DNA of 64,000 nucleotides from Thiogranum longum. GTDB lineage: Bacteria; Pseudomonadota; Gammaproteobacteria; DSM-19610. A program made the position numbers and the translations under genes. Location of the stretch: positions 2,770,573 to 2,834,572 of the forward strand of contig NZ_SMFX01000001.1 of NCBI RefSeq assembly GCF_004339085.1. The letters are read 5' to 3'. The notes beneath the pieces are model-generated. The model was given only the letters and a program-made list of their open reading frames with translations, made no database searches and was not told where the DNA came from. Below, in pieces: positions 8,053 to 17,704 of the stretch. Each line of letters begins with the position of its first letter. The first letter of the stretch is position 1.

Positions 8053-8942
8053 TGTTCCACGATCCATTTTGCACTGCGTCCCGCCTCGTCGAGTGGCGGG
8101 GCGGCGGGAGGCGTTTGCCAGTCGCCGGGCGCAGCCACCCAGCCACGCGCCACCAGCCTGTCGACACCGGCTGTTATACGGTTACCGGCACGCCGCGTAA
8201 CGGACAGCAATCCGGTCGGCGCGCCGGCGGTGAGCGCTTCATAAATCATCGATACACTGTCTTCGCTCACTCGCACCTCGGCGGCAGTTGCCAATGCTTC
8301 TGCTACAGGGTTATGCGACTCGCCCGGCGACAATAACGTCAGCCCTGCTCTTTCTCCCAGCAAGGCCGTGAACGACCGGGGGGTACGACGTGACACCAGT
8401 ACGCGCCATTCCAGCTTTGGTCGCGCCACCAGCAGCGTATCGATCTGCGCCAGTACTTCACTGTCTTGCCAGCGGTAGTGCGGTGATGGGCCACCAATCA
8501 ATATCAAACCCTGATCAGGTGATCTGTTCTGCGAACGGATCTGCGTATTCAGCACACCACTTGTCACCTGCACATTGGTGGCTGCAACGGGTTGGTCGTG
8601 TTCGGGAATCAGGCACAGGTCAAACAGTGCGCCAGGTAAACCGGGGCGCATCAGCACCACTGCACGACCACCAAATGCACGGCGCGCCGCCAACAGGTGC
8701 CAGTGGGTCGCATGGCCGGCACCAATCAAAAGATCAGGCCGGGGCAATTCATAACCGGCATTGTAACGTCCCGTCAGCCAGGCACCCAACGCTGCTGCCC
8801 GCCGCTCGGCCTTCAGCTCATAAACATCGATCTCACAGCGCGCCTGTAATGCCTGTACCAGCCCTGCACTCTGTGCATCATGGCCTGGCTTGCCGTCACT
8901 GAACCGCCACAGGACGAACGGTTCGCTGGCACAGCGTTGCAC
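8034..8942 (-). CDS. ELM1/GtrOC1-family protein, copy B
   Basis: A 302-residue divergent paralogue of the protein at 5092-6129. It keeps the N-terminal WRFSDGKPGHDAQSAGL, the central LILIGGPSPHYRW and the C-terminal VSEDSVSMIYEALTAGAP blocks, the same order as copy A. The start is GTG 8942. It is first in the four-gene minus-strand operon (copy B, GT4, deacetylase, copy A), with all junctions overlapping. Two diverged copies flanking a deacetylase and a glycosyltransferase suggest separate but related steps on one glycan. No function is established for bacterial members. Confidence 0.82.
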   Translation of the reverse strand: MQRCASEPFVLWRFSDGKPGHDAQSAGLVQALQARCEIDVYELKAERRAAALGAWLTGRYNAGYELPRPDLLIGAGHATHWHLLAARRAFGGRAVVLMRPGLPGALFDLCLIPEHDQPVAATNVQVTSGVLNTQIRSQNRSPDQGLILIGGPSPHYRWQDSEVLAQIDTLLVARPKLEWRVLVSRRTPRSFTALLGERAGLTLLSPGESHNPVAEALATAAEVRVSEDSVSMIYEALTAGAPTGLLSVTRRAGNRITAGVDRLVARGWVAAPGDWQTPPAAPPLDEAGRSAKWIVEQWLNGN

Positions 8943-8968
8943 GGGATATTACGACCGTCAGCGGCCGC

Positions 8969-9190
8969 TCAGTCCTTGAGAATGTAGTCAGCGCCACAGT
9001 AAGGGCACTTTGCCCTGCCGGTGGCTTCGATGGGCAGGTATACGCGCGGGTGCGAGTTCCACAGGGTCATGCCATCCATGGGACAGTGCAACGGCAAATC
9101 ATCACGCGTGACCTCGTAGCAGTTCTCGGCATTGGCTTCTATATAGCGCTTGCTGCCTTCGGCATCCGCCGCGGTATTGGGACTGGGCAT
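8969..9190 (-). CDS. Zinc-finger CHCC domain protein
   Basis: A 73-residue protein with the CHCC zinc-finger domain related to mitochondrial NDUFS6. Candidate ligands are in LHCPMDG, SHPRVY and KCPYCGADY. It starts at ATG 9190 with a strong GGAGGA site upstream. In many Gammaproteobacteria a protein of this type sits beside ilvE or LPS genes; its function is not established. It is 15 bases downstream of ilvE on the same strand, so likely co-transcribed. Confidence 0.85.
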   Translation of the reverse strand: MPSPNTAADAEGSKRYIEANAENCYEVTRDDLPLHCPMDGMTLWNSHPRVYLPIEATGRAKCPYCGADYILKD

Positions 9191-9205
9191 ATTTTTATCC
9201 TCCGT

Positions 9206-10129
9206 TTATCCGACCAGCGACAGCCACTCGGGGTAATCCTCACGACGGCCGTGCACCTGGTCGAAATACAGGGTCTGCAGTGTTTCGGTAATCGGGCCGC
9301 GACCACCGTTACCGATGGTGCGGTTATCCACTTCACGGATTGGCGTCACTTCGGCGGCCGTACCGGTAAAGAAAGCCTCATCCGCCACATAGACCTCATC
9401 ACGTGTAATGCGTTTCTCGCGGATCTCCAACCCCTGCTCCTGAGCCAGCGTCATAATGGTTTCGCGGGTGATGCCTTCCAGCGCGGAAGTCAGGTCAGGG
9501 GTATACAACACGCCATTACGCACAATAAAGATATTCTCGCCACTACCTTCCGCCACATAGCCTTCGGCATCCAGCAGCATGGCCTCGTCGTAACCGCAGG
9601 TCAGCGCTTCCTGCAAGGCCAGCATGGAATTCATGTAATTACCGTTGGCCTTTGCCTTGCACATGGTGATGTTGACGTGATGGCGGGTATAGGACGAGGT
9701 GCGGATACGGATACCCTTTTCCAGGTTTTCCTTGCCGAGGTAAGAGCCCCACTCCCAGGCTGCGACAATCACGTGCACCTTCAGGTTGTCAGCGCGGATA
9801 CCCATACCCTCGGAACCGTAAAAACACATCGGCCGCAGGTAAGCAGAACTCAGACCGTTCTCACGCACCACATCAAGCTGCGCCTGGTTGATGGTGTCCT
9901 TGTCGAAAGGCATGGGCATCTGCAGGATATGCGCAGAACGGAACAGCCGGTCGGTATGGTCCCGCATGCGGAAAATTGCCGTGCCCTGCTCGGCATCGTA
10001 GGCGCGCACACCCTCGAACACACCCATGCCGTAGTGCAGGGTGTGGGTGAGCACATGCGTGGTCGCATCACGCCAGGGGCACATTTTTCCGTCATACCAG
10101 ATGACACCGTCACGATCGGCCATCGACAT
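9206..10129 (-). CDS. ilvE: Branched-chain amino acid aminotransferase
   Basis: A 307-residue fold-type IV PLP aminotransferase making or degrading Leu, Ile and Val. The PLP lysine is Lys160 in CKAKANGNYMNS, and the cofactor-binding EGSGENIF block and the FFTGTAAEVTPI segment are intact. Length matches IlvE. It starts at ATG 10129 with AAGGAGAA upstream. Its neighbours are the CHCC zinc-finger gene downstream and a palindromic repeat separating it from glnE upstream. Confidence 0.96.
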   Translation of the reverse strand: MSMADRDGVIWYDGKMCPWRDATTHVLTHTLHYGMGVFEGVRAYDAEQGTAIFRMRDHTDRLFRSAHILQMPMPFDKDTINQAQLDVVRENGLSSAYLRPMCFYGSEGMGIRADNLKVHVIVAAWEWGSYLGKENLEKGIRIRTSSYTRHHVNITMCKAKANGNYMNSMLALQEALTCGYDEAMLLDAEGYVAEGSGENIFIVRNGVLYTPDLTSALEGITRETIMTLAQEQGLEIREKRITRDEVYVADEAFFTGTAAEVTPIREVDNRTIGNGGRGPITETLQTLYFDQVHGRREDYPEWLSLVG

Positions 10130-10152
10130 CGAACTTCTCCTTCAAATATTTT

Positions 10153-10232
10153 CGTCATTGCGAGCGCAGCGCGGCAATCTCTTTGGCCTGGCGCCAGATT
10201 TCAGGAGATTGCCGCGCTGCGCTCGCAATGAC
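10153..10232. repeat. Palindromic intergenic repeat, copy 3
   Basis: An 80-bp palindrome with intact arms and the centre CTGGCGCCAGATT. It fills most of the gap between glnE (upstream) and ilvE on the minus strand, so it could act as a hairpin between the two transcripts. Confidence 0.95.
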
Positions 10233-10245
10233 AGGTTAATTACTG

Positions 10246-13149
10246 TCACTCTTCCATCAACTCGCGCCATAGTTTCACGATCTTGTTGCGCAACCGCTCC
10301 AGCCGATCATCCTCGATGACCGGCCGCGCCTCTGCCAGCGTCAGGCGGTGCAGGACGCTGCGGTATTGCTGGTAGGCCTCGATCAGGATCTGGGCATACG
10401 CAGACTTGAGCAGGCCTTCCCTCGCCAGCACCTTCAGCAGATTGATGGTGTCGGTGTGACCCAGCAGTGCCGGGTGGGCCTTGCTCCAGCGCAGGACGAG
10501 GTATTGCACCATAAATTCGATATCAACGATACCTCCCGGGTCCTGTTTGAGATGAAACCCCGAGCCCGCGGAGCCCAGTTCCTGGCGCATACGCTCACGC
10601 ATGTCGCGCACTTGCTCACACAGGTCGGGCTGATCCGCGCACGCCGCCAGCACTTTCTCACGCACCCTGCCGAAAGGTTTTTCCAGTGCACGGTCTCCCG
10701 CCACCAGCCGCGCCCGCACCAGCGCCTGGTGTTCCCAGGTCCAGGCCTCGTTGAGCTGGTAATCCTCGAATGCCTCGACACTGCTGACCAACATCCCCGA
10801 ATTCCCTGACGGGCGCAGGCGCATATCCACCTCATAGAGCACCCCCACCGAGGTGAACGTCTCCAGCATATGAATCATGCGCTGCCCAAGACGGGTGAAA
10901 AACACCGCATTATCGACCGGTTTCTGGCCATTGGTACGCTGCACACTACCACTACTGTCGTGCAGGAATACCAGGTCGAGGTCGGACCCATAGCCCAGTT
11001 CGATACCACCCAGCTTGCCATAACCAATCACGGCAAACGCTACAGGACGCTGTTTACCCCGCACCCTGCAGCGCGGCTCACCGTGACGACGCCGCATTTC
11101 TGCCCGCGCGATGGACAGTACCTTTTCCAGCACCACTTCGGCGATAGCCGTCAATTCATCGCTCACCACCATGACTTTTGCAGCACCGGCAATATCGGCG
11201 GCGGCGACACGCAGCACCATGGCGTGATGGAACTGGCGTAGACGGTCCATCTGCAGCTCGAGGTCCGAGTGCTCGATATCGCTGAAGCGGCGCTCCAGCT
11301 CGACCTCCAGTTCGTTGCGTGACAGCGGCGTATACAGGCTGCGCGGGTCGAGCAATTGATCCAGCAGCATAGGGAAACGGGCGATCTGGTCCGCGATCCA
11401 GGCACTGGCCGCGCACAGGCGCACCAGTTGCGATAACACCAGCGGGTGCTCCTGTAACAGCGCGAGATAGGTCGTACGCCCGGCAATATGCTCCAGCACA
11501 TTGACCAGCCGACCCAGCACACAGGCGGGTTCGGGCTGGCGCGCCACGGCACCCAACACCATCGGCACCAGGGCATCGAACCGCACGCGGCCCTGCACGC
11601 CGAGGTGGCGCGGTGCCGTGCCCTGGCGCAGCTGGTTGATGCGGCGCAACGCCTCCTCCGGATCGTCGTAGCCGGTTTCCTTCAGTAACTGCAACGCTTC
11701 GTCGCGGTTGCAGCGTTCCAGCCACAGGTTGCGCAGCGGATCATCCTCGTCGGGGGCTTCATGCTGTGGTGAATCGAAGACCCGCTCGAACTGTGTTTCA
11801 ACCCGGCGGCGATGCCCGTTCAGGGCGGCCACATAGCGTTTCCAGTCCGGGTAATCCATCGACAAGGCCAGTTGAGCGCGCTCAGTCTCGGATTCGGGCA
11901 GATGGTGAACCTGGCTGTCATGCAGGGCCTGCAAGTGGTTCTCGCTGCGGCGCAGGAAGTGGTAGGCCGATTCCAGCTGCGCAGCACTTGGCCCGGGTAA
12001 CAGCTTCAGGTCCACCAGCGCCGGCAGCACATCCAGCACACGACGCTGGCGCAGCCGTGGCTCGCGCCCGCCATGCACCAGCTGGAAGGCCTGTGCAATG
12101 AACTCAATCTCGCGAATACCACCCGGCCCCAGTTTGATGTTGTCCTGCTGGTCGCGACGCTCGACCTCGTTGCGGATCTGGCGCTTGAGGTCGCGCAATG
12201 CATCGAACGCCTGAAAATCCAGGTAACGCCTGAATACAAACGGCCGCAGTAATTCCATCAGTTCACGCTGGCTCTCGGCATCGCCGCTGACCGGGCGCGC
12301 CTTGATCATGGCATAGCGTTCCCACTCACGGCCCTGCGACTGGTAATACTCTTCCAGCGCCTCGTAACTGCACACCAGCGCACCGGCGCTGCCGTAAGGG
12401 CGCAGGCGCATATCGACGCGGAACACAAAACCATCGGCATCGTGATTGGACAGCGCCTGGATCAGCGACTGGCCCAGGCGGGTGAAGTACTGTTCCGGGC
12501 TGAGCGCACCGCGCTTGCGTGCCGGGCGCGCATCCGGGTAGGTGAATATCAAATCAATATCGGAGGAGAAGTTCAGTTCGTGTGCGCCCAGTTTGCCCAT
12601 CGCCAGCACCACCAGCGACACCGGCTGGCGGCCGTTTTCCCGCAACGGCGGCGGGGTTTCAGCGGCTTGCCAGTCGTTGAGCCGCTCCAGCGCACCCGCA
12701 ATACAGGCGTCGGCCAGGTCGGACAGATCGGCGAGCGTTTCCTGTAGCGGCGCCCAACCGGCCAGGTCACGCCAGGCGATGCGCAGCATCTCTCTCTGTC
12801 GGGTCTGGCGCAGAACCCGCCTCAGCGTTGGCTCATCCGGGCAGCCCTCCAGTTTCTCTCTCACCCGCGCCGACAGGACCCCGGGCCAGGAATCAGCCAA
12901 CAGGTCACCACTGTCGAGCAAATCCACGACCCGCTGCGGACGCCTGATACACAGGTCGGCCACAAATTCACTGATGGCAAATAAACGACATTGGCAGCGC
13001 TGCAGGGCCGGATCGCGCGTCTGGCGCGCATTTTCTGCCTCTGCAGCCGCGCTGTACCTCTCCCAGCGTTGCTTCGCCAGATCACGCAGGATTTCCGGCA
13101 AATCAGCCCAGGGGGCTGTCTGTGCAGGTTTTTTTATTTTTCGCGCCAC
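10246..13149 (-). CDS. glnE: Bifunctional glutamine synthetase adenylyltransferase/deadenylase
   Basis: A 967-residue GlnE that adenylylates and de-adenylylates glutamine synthetase under PII control. Both nucleotidyltransferase domains are present, each followed by a regulatory helical domain. The N-terminal (deadenylase) domain has GKLGAHELNFSSDIDLIF, and the C-terminal (adenylylase) domain has GKLGGIELGYGSDLDLVF, both with intact DxD metal ligands. Length is normal. The start is a GTG at 13149 with no strong ribosome site, so a small shift is possible. Confidence 0.97.
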   Translation of the reverse strand: MARKIKKPAQTAPWADLPEILRDLAKQRWERYSAAAEAENARQTRDPALQRCQCRLFAISEFVADLCIRRPQRVVDLLDSGDLLADSWPGVLSARVREKLEGCPDEPTLRRVLRQTRQREMLRIAWRDLAGWAPLQETLADLSDLADACIAGALERLNDWQAAETPPPLRENGRQPVSLVVLAMGKLGAHELNFSSDIDLIFTYPDARPARKRGALSPEQYFTRLGQSLIQALSNHDADGFVFRVDMRLRPYGSAGALVCSYEALEEYYQSQGREWERYAMIKARPVSGDAESQRELMELLRPFVFRRYLDFQAFDALRDLKRQIRNEVERRDQQDNIKLGPGGIREIEFIAQAFQLVHGGREPRLRQRRVLDVLPALVDLKLLPGPSAAQLESAYHFLRRSENHLQALHDSQVHHLPESETERAQLALSMDYPDWKRYVAALNGHRRRVETQFERVFDSPQHEAPDEDDPLRNLWLERCNRDEALQLLKETGYDDPEEALRRINQLRQGTAPRHLGVQGRVRFDALVPMVLGAVARQPEPACVLGRLVNVLEHIAGRTTYLALLQEHPLVLSQLVRLCAASAWIADQIARFPMLLDQLLDPRSLYTPLSRNELEVELERRFSDIEHSDLELQMDRLRQFHHAMVLRVAAADIAGAAKVMVVSDELTAIAEVVLEKVLSIARAEMRRRHGEPRCRVRGKQRPVAFAVIGYGKLGGIELGYGSDLDLVFLHDSSGSVQRTNGQKPVDNAVFFTRLGQRMIHMLETFTSVGVLYEVDMRLRPSGNSGMLVSSVEAFEDYQLNEAWTWEHQALVRARLVAGDRALEKPFGRVREKVLAACADQPDLCEQVRDMRERMRQELGSAGSGFHLKQDPGGIVDIEFMVQYLVLRWSKAHPALLGHTDTINLLKVLAREGLLKSAYAQILIEAYQQYRSVLHRLTLAEARPVIEDDRLERLRNKIVKLWRELMEE

Positions 13150-13263
13150 GATGCTAGAGTAACGCGATCGCCTCTCAAACGCAGCCAGAACGCGTATAAC
13201 GGCAGGGAATAATCGACATAACCTTGCGTCTTACATTATTACCAGACAACCCATGGTGGGCCC

Positions 13264-13812
13264 GTGATATCAAACTTATGCAAAAACCGCCAGTTCAAGC
13301 GAGAGCTGAGCGATTACCGGGAAAATTTATACCGTATCGCCTACTCATGGTGCCACAACCCGGCGCTGGCGGATGACCTGGTACAGGAAACCATGTCCAA
13401 GGCACTGAAGAACAGTGGCCAGCTACGTGACCCGAAAACATTGCGCGCCTGGCTGTACCGGATTCTGAGCAATTGCTGGCGGGACCATTTCCGCCGCAGT
13501 CGCGACACGGTGGATATCGATGACGTGATCCTGATCGAAAAGGACACGCCCGAGCTTTGTCACGATAGACAGATGATCATCAATAGCGTGCGACGTGCCA
13601 TCGAGCACCTGCCTATGGGGCAGCGCCAGGTGATCTCGCTGGTCGATCTCGAGGGTTGCACTTATATTGAAGTTGCCGGAATCCTTGATGTACCAATCGG
13701 TACCGTGATGAGCCGTTTATCACGCGCCCGCAAGGCGCTCAAGGCGAAATTACTGAATGATGAAATACGGCAGGACCCGGACAATGTCTGCCACATTGGG
13801 ACAGTGAAATGA
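13264..13812 (+). CDS. ECF-type RNA polymerase sigma factor
   Basis: A 182-residue sigma-70-family ECF factor. Region 2 includes ALADDLVQETMSKALKN and region 4 includes the helix-turn-helix GCTYIEVAGILDVPIGTV followed by MSRLSRARKAL. The start is a GTG at 13264, since no in-frame ATG precedes region 2. The stop overlaps the next start as ATGA, the usual coupling between an ECF factor and its anti-sigma factor. The regulon is unknown. Confidence 0.9.
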   Translation: MISNLCKNRQFKRELSDYRENLYRIAYSWCHNPALADDLVQETMSKALKNSGQLRDPKTLRAWLYRILSNCWRDHFRRSRDTVDIDDVILIEKDTPELCHDRQMIINSVRRAIEHLPMGQRQVISLVDLEGCTYIEVAGILDVPIGTVMSRLSRARKALKAKLLNDEIRQDPDNVCHIGTVK

Positions 13813-14567
13813 ACAGAAACGAAATTTCAGACGAAACACTCAACGCCTTTATTGATGGCGAACTGGATGCCGCTGGCAAAAACGAAGTCTTCGAGGCGCT
13901 CAATGCGGATCGCGAACTCAGCCAGCAGGCCTGTGAGCTGCGCCGGCTGGGTGAGCTGGTCAGGCACGCCTACGACCACCCACCGGAAATCGAGCAGTAC
14001 CGCAAAGCCACCACCCGCCGCATGAGCCGGTGGACCCAGGGACTGGCCGCCTCATTGCTGCTCGGACTGGGCGGCATGCTGGGCTGGGTCATTCACCAAC
14101 CGGCGGAAGATGCTGCGGACACGTCACTGCACGCCATGTACTGGGACGAACACAATGCGTTCCAGAATACCGATATCAACAAGGTGACTGCACAGCAGGG
14201 CAGCAAGCGCATTATCGTGCACCTGAACACCTCCAGCACCGACAAGTTCGGCAAGGCACTGACGACCGCCGAACATTTGCTGGAAACCTATGGTGATGAT
14301 GGCGCTGAAATCGAAATCGTGGCGAATGCCAGTGCGATCCGCATGCTGCGTGCAGGCTACTCACCCTACGCAGACCGCGTGCATGAACTGCAACAGCGCT
14401 ACATCAACCTGACTTTCCTGGCCTGCCAGGACGCCATCGATCATGCGCGTGAAATCGAAGGTGGCACGACCCAGGTGAAACTCCTGCCGGACGTCAATGT
14501 GACGCCATCGGCGCTGGAGCATATCCTCAACCGGCTAAGCGAAGGCTGGGTATACCTTAACGTCTGA
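13809..14567 (+). CDS. Membrane anti-sigma factor fused to a DsrE-like domain
   Basis: A 252-residue protein in three parts. Residues 1-70 resemble the cytoplasmic anti-sigma domain (LNAFIDGELD start), but lack the zinc HxxxCxxC motif. Residues about 76-97 form one transmembrane helix. Residues about 131-252 resemble DsrE/DsrF-like sulfur-relay domains: an IIVHLN strand, KFGKALTTAEHLL helix, EIEIVANASAIRML, then LACQDAI with Cys206 at the usual conserved position. The topology puts the DsrE-like part outside the cytoplasm. It is coupled to the ECF gene by ATGA overlap. It is likely a sensor that releases the sigma factor on a redox or sulfur signal; that role is inference. Confidence 0.8.
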   Translation: MNRNEISDETLNAFIDGELDAAGKNEVFEALNADRELSQQACELRRLGELVRHAYDHPPEIEQYRKATTRRMSRWTQGLAASLLLGLGGMLGWVIHQPAEDAADTSLHAMYWDEHNAFQNTDINKVTAQQGSKRIIVHLNTSSTDKFGKALTTAEHLLETYGDDGAEIEIVANASAIRMLRAGYSPYADRVHELQQRYINLTFLACQDAIDHAREIEGGTTQVKLLPDVNVTPSALEHILNRLSEGWVYLNV

Positions 14568-14598
14568 TTAACCCTTCAAAGAGTTAACGTACAGGCAT

Positions 14599-14630
14599 AA
14601 AAAAAGCCCGCCTTTCGGCGGGCTTTTTTG
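14599..14630. terminator. Bidirectional intrinsic terminator
   Basis: GC-rich stem AGCCCGCC-TTT-CGGCGGGCT flanked by an A-run on the left and a T-run on the right, so it has a U-tract in either direction. It sits between the convergent anti-sigma gene and groEL and can end both transcripts. Confidence 0.95.
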
Positions 14631-14650
14631 TTACTGCGGGATGGAGCGAC

Positions 14651-16300
<1,650 letters not shown>

Positions 16301-16329
16301 CTATTCAATTCTGTTCAGCTGCGGACGCA

Positions 16330-16620
16330 TCAGGACTCGATAACGGCCATGATGTCTTCTTCACGCATGACCAGCAGATCGTCGCCTTCAACCTTGACCT
16401 CGGTGCCGGAATACTTGCCAAACAACACCGTGTCGCCGACCTTGACGTCCATGGGAATGATTTCACCACTGTCGTTACGCTTGCCATTGCCGGCAGCGAT
16501 AACTTCGCCACGGCTGGGTTTTTCGGCTGCCGAGTCCGGGATTACAATACCGCCCGGGGAGGTACGTTCCTCTTCCATGCGTTTTACGATCACACGATCG
16601 TGAAGTGGACGAAGGTTCAT
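16330..16620 (-). CDS. groS: Co-chaperonin GroES (10 kDa)
   Basis: A 96-residue GroES. It begins [18 protein letters not shown], has the mobile loop [18 protein letters not shown] and ends with the [11 protein letters not shown] block. It starts at ATG 16620 with an AAGGAG site upstream. It is the first gene of the groESL operon. Confidence 0.99.
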   Translation of the reverse strand: MNLRPLHDRVIVKRMEEERTSPGGIVIPDSAAEKPSRGEVIAAGNGKRNDSGEIIPMDVKVGDTVLFGKYSGTEVKVEGDDLLVMREEDIMAVIES

Positions 16621-16665
16621 CTGAGCTTTCTCCTTTCAATACCTTGGTAATATTTCGAGCGACTA

Positions 16666-16692
16666 TTAGCACTCGACCTGAGTGAGTGCTAA
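16666..16692. promoter_or_regulatory. CIRCE operator (HrcA binding site)
   Basis: Perfect inverted repeat TTAGCACTC-N9-GAGTGCTAA. It overlaps the start region just downstream of the groESL -10 box. This is the binding site of the heat-shock repressor HrcA, which is not encoded in the window. Confidence 0.97.
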
Positions 16693-16719
16693 TAATAGTC
16701 GGCAACGCTGAAGTGTCAA
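16692..16719 (-). promoter_or_regulatory. Housekeeping promoter of groESL
   Basis: On the minus strand, TTGACA (16714-16719) and TATTAT (16692-16697) are separated by 16 bases, a good sigma-70 promoter. The CIRCE arm begins at the -10 edge, so repression by steric block is expected. Confidence 0.85.
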
Positions 16720-16741
16720 GCAGAAATACGCCCGGGAGGCA

Positions 16742-17188
16742 TTAATCGTCTTCGCGGCGGTACTCGCCCTCGAGGGTGCGCGGCTCATGTTCATGCGGTT
16801 TACCGCCCCCTCGGGGCGGCTCAAACGGCACCGAGGTGCGACTGATGAATCCGCGAACCAGCGCCTTACGGACAGGCGGAACCAGCAGTAAAAACCCAAT
16901 GGAATCAGTTACAAAGCCCGGCGTCAGCAGCAGTGCACCGGCGAATACCAGCAGCACCCCTTCCATCATCTCGGTCGCGGGAAGCTGCCCCTGCGCCATA
17001 CTCAGGCGGGCACGCTGCAGGGTCATCCAGCCTTGAACGCGCAGCAACAAGGCGCCCAGCAACGCGGTGAACACCACCAGCCCAATGGTGGGAATGGCGC
17101 CGATGATGTTCCCGACCTTGATCAGGAAATAGATCTCCACCATGGGAACAAGCAGAAACAGCAGAAACAGGATGCCAACGGGGTTCAT
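16742..17188 (-). CDS. fxsA: FxsA family membrane protein
   Basis: An inner-membrane protein of about 148 residues, of the FxsA family (named for suppression of F exclusion of phage T7). It starts MNPVGILFLLFLLVPMVEIY, followed by LLLTPGFVTDSIGFLLL, the family signature, and a charged cytoplasmic tail. The ATG at 17188 matches the family N-terminus; a longer frame to 17287 adds unrelated residues partly from the repeat. It lies upstream of groES on the same strand, but the groESL promoter separates them. Confidence 0.9.
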   Translation of the reverse strand: MNPVGILFLLFLLVPMVEIYFLIKVGNIIGAIPTIGLVVFTALLGALLLRVQGWMTLQRARLSMAQGQLPATEMMEGVLLVFAGALLLTPGFVTDSIGFLLLVPPVRKALVRGFISRTSVPFEPPRGGGKPHEHEPRTLEGEYRREDD

Positions 17189-17261
17189 GCCGGCACCATA
17201 CCCGGCCATTGGAGCGGCGACAAGTAACCCGGCAACGGGTCGGGTTAACTGAAATATTCCT

Positions 17262-17362
17262 GTCATTGCGGGCGCAGATCTTGTCATTGCGGGCGTAGCG
17301 CGGCAATCTCCCTAAGTCTGGCACCTGCCCCAGGGAGATTGCCGCGCTTTGCTCGCAATGAC
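17262..17362. repeat. Palindromic intergenic repeat, copy 4, with extra left end
   Basis: A full copy spans 17283-17362. Its left arm reads GTCATTGCGGGCGTAGCG and its right arm has a CTTTGC change. A second partial left end, GTCATTGCGGGCGCAGA, precedes it at 17262-17278. It lies between the divergent fxsA and cutA genes and reaches within 10 bases of the cutA start. Confidence 0.92.
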
Positions 17363-17371
17363 GTGTTCGCC

Positions 17372-17704
17372 ATGACTTCGCCGGATGAAATCCAGCTGGT
17401 GTTCTGCACCGTGCCTGACGCCGACACGGGGCGTCGTATCGCCTCTGCGCTGGTGGAATACCAACTGGCGGCCTGCGTCAATCTGTTACCCGCTATTGAA
17501 TCGATCTACCGCTGGGAAGGTGAAGTAACGTCGAGTGCCGAAGTTTTGCTCATGATCAAGGCCCGTGCGGCCGACTATCCCTTGCTGGAAACGCGAATTC
17601 GGGCACTGCATCCCTACGAACTTCCTGAAATCATTGCAGTCCCATTAACTGCCGGCTTGCCGGCGTACCTGGACTGGGTACGAAACCCTGACGAGGCAAA
17701 ATGA
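17372..17704 (+). CDS. cutA: Divalent-cation tolerance protein CutA
   Basis: A 110-residue CutA1, a small trimeric cytoplasmic protein linked to copper tolerance. Family blocks: FCTVPDADTGRRIA, AACVNLLPAIESIYRWEGEV, and HPYELPEIIAVPL. The ATG at 17372 is chosen because upstream in-frame sequence derives from the palindromic repeat. It overlaps dsbD by ATGA; a cutA-dsbD pair is a common arrangement. Confidence 0.95.
   Translation: MTSPDEIQLVFCTVPDADTGRRIASALVEYQLAACVNLLPAIESIYRWEGEVTSSAEVLLMIKARAADYPLLETRIRALHPYELPEIIAVPLTAGLPAYLDWVRNPDEAK

Noticed and set aside
9050-10231. Long 393-codon open frame on the plus strand
   Set aside because: It is antisense to ilvE and the zinc-finger gene, both clear family members; its end comes from the palindromic repeat and it shows no family features.
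12542-13162. Plus-strand 206-codon open frame within glnE
   Set aside because: It is a shadow of glnE on the other strand, of low-complexity Ser/Arg type.
17339-17371. Upstream ATG start for cutA
   Set aside because: The extra residues (MPRFARND) are encoded by the palindromic repeat, not by conserved cutA sequence.
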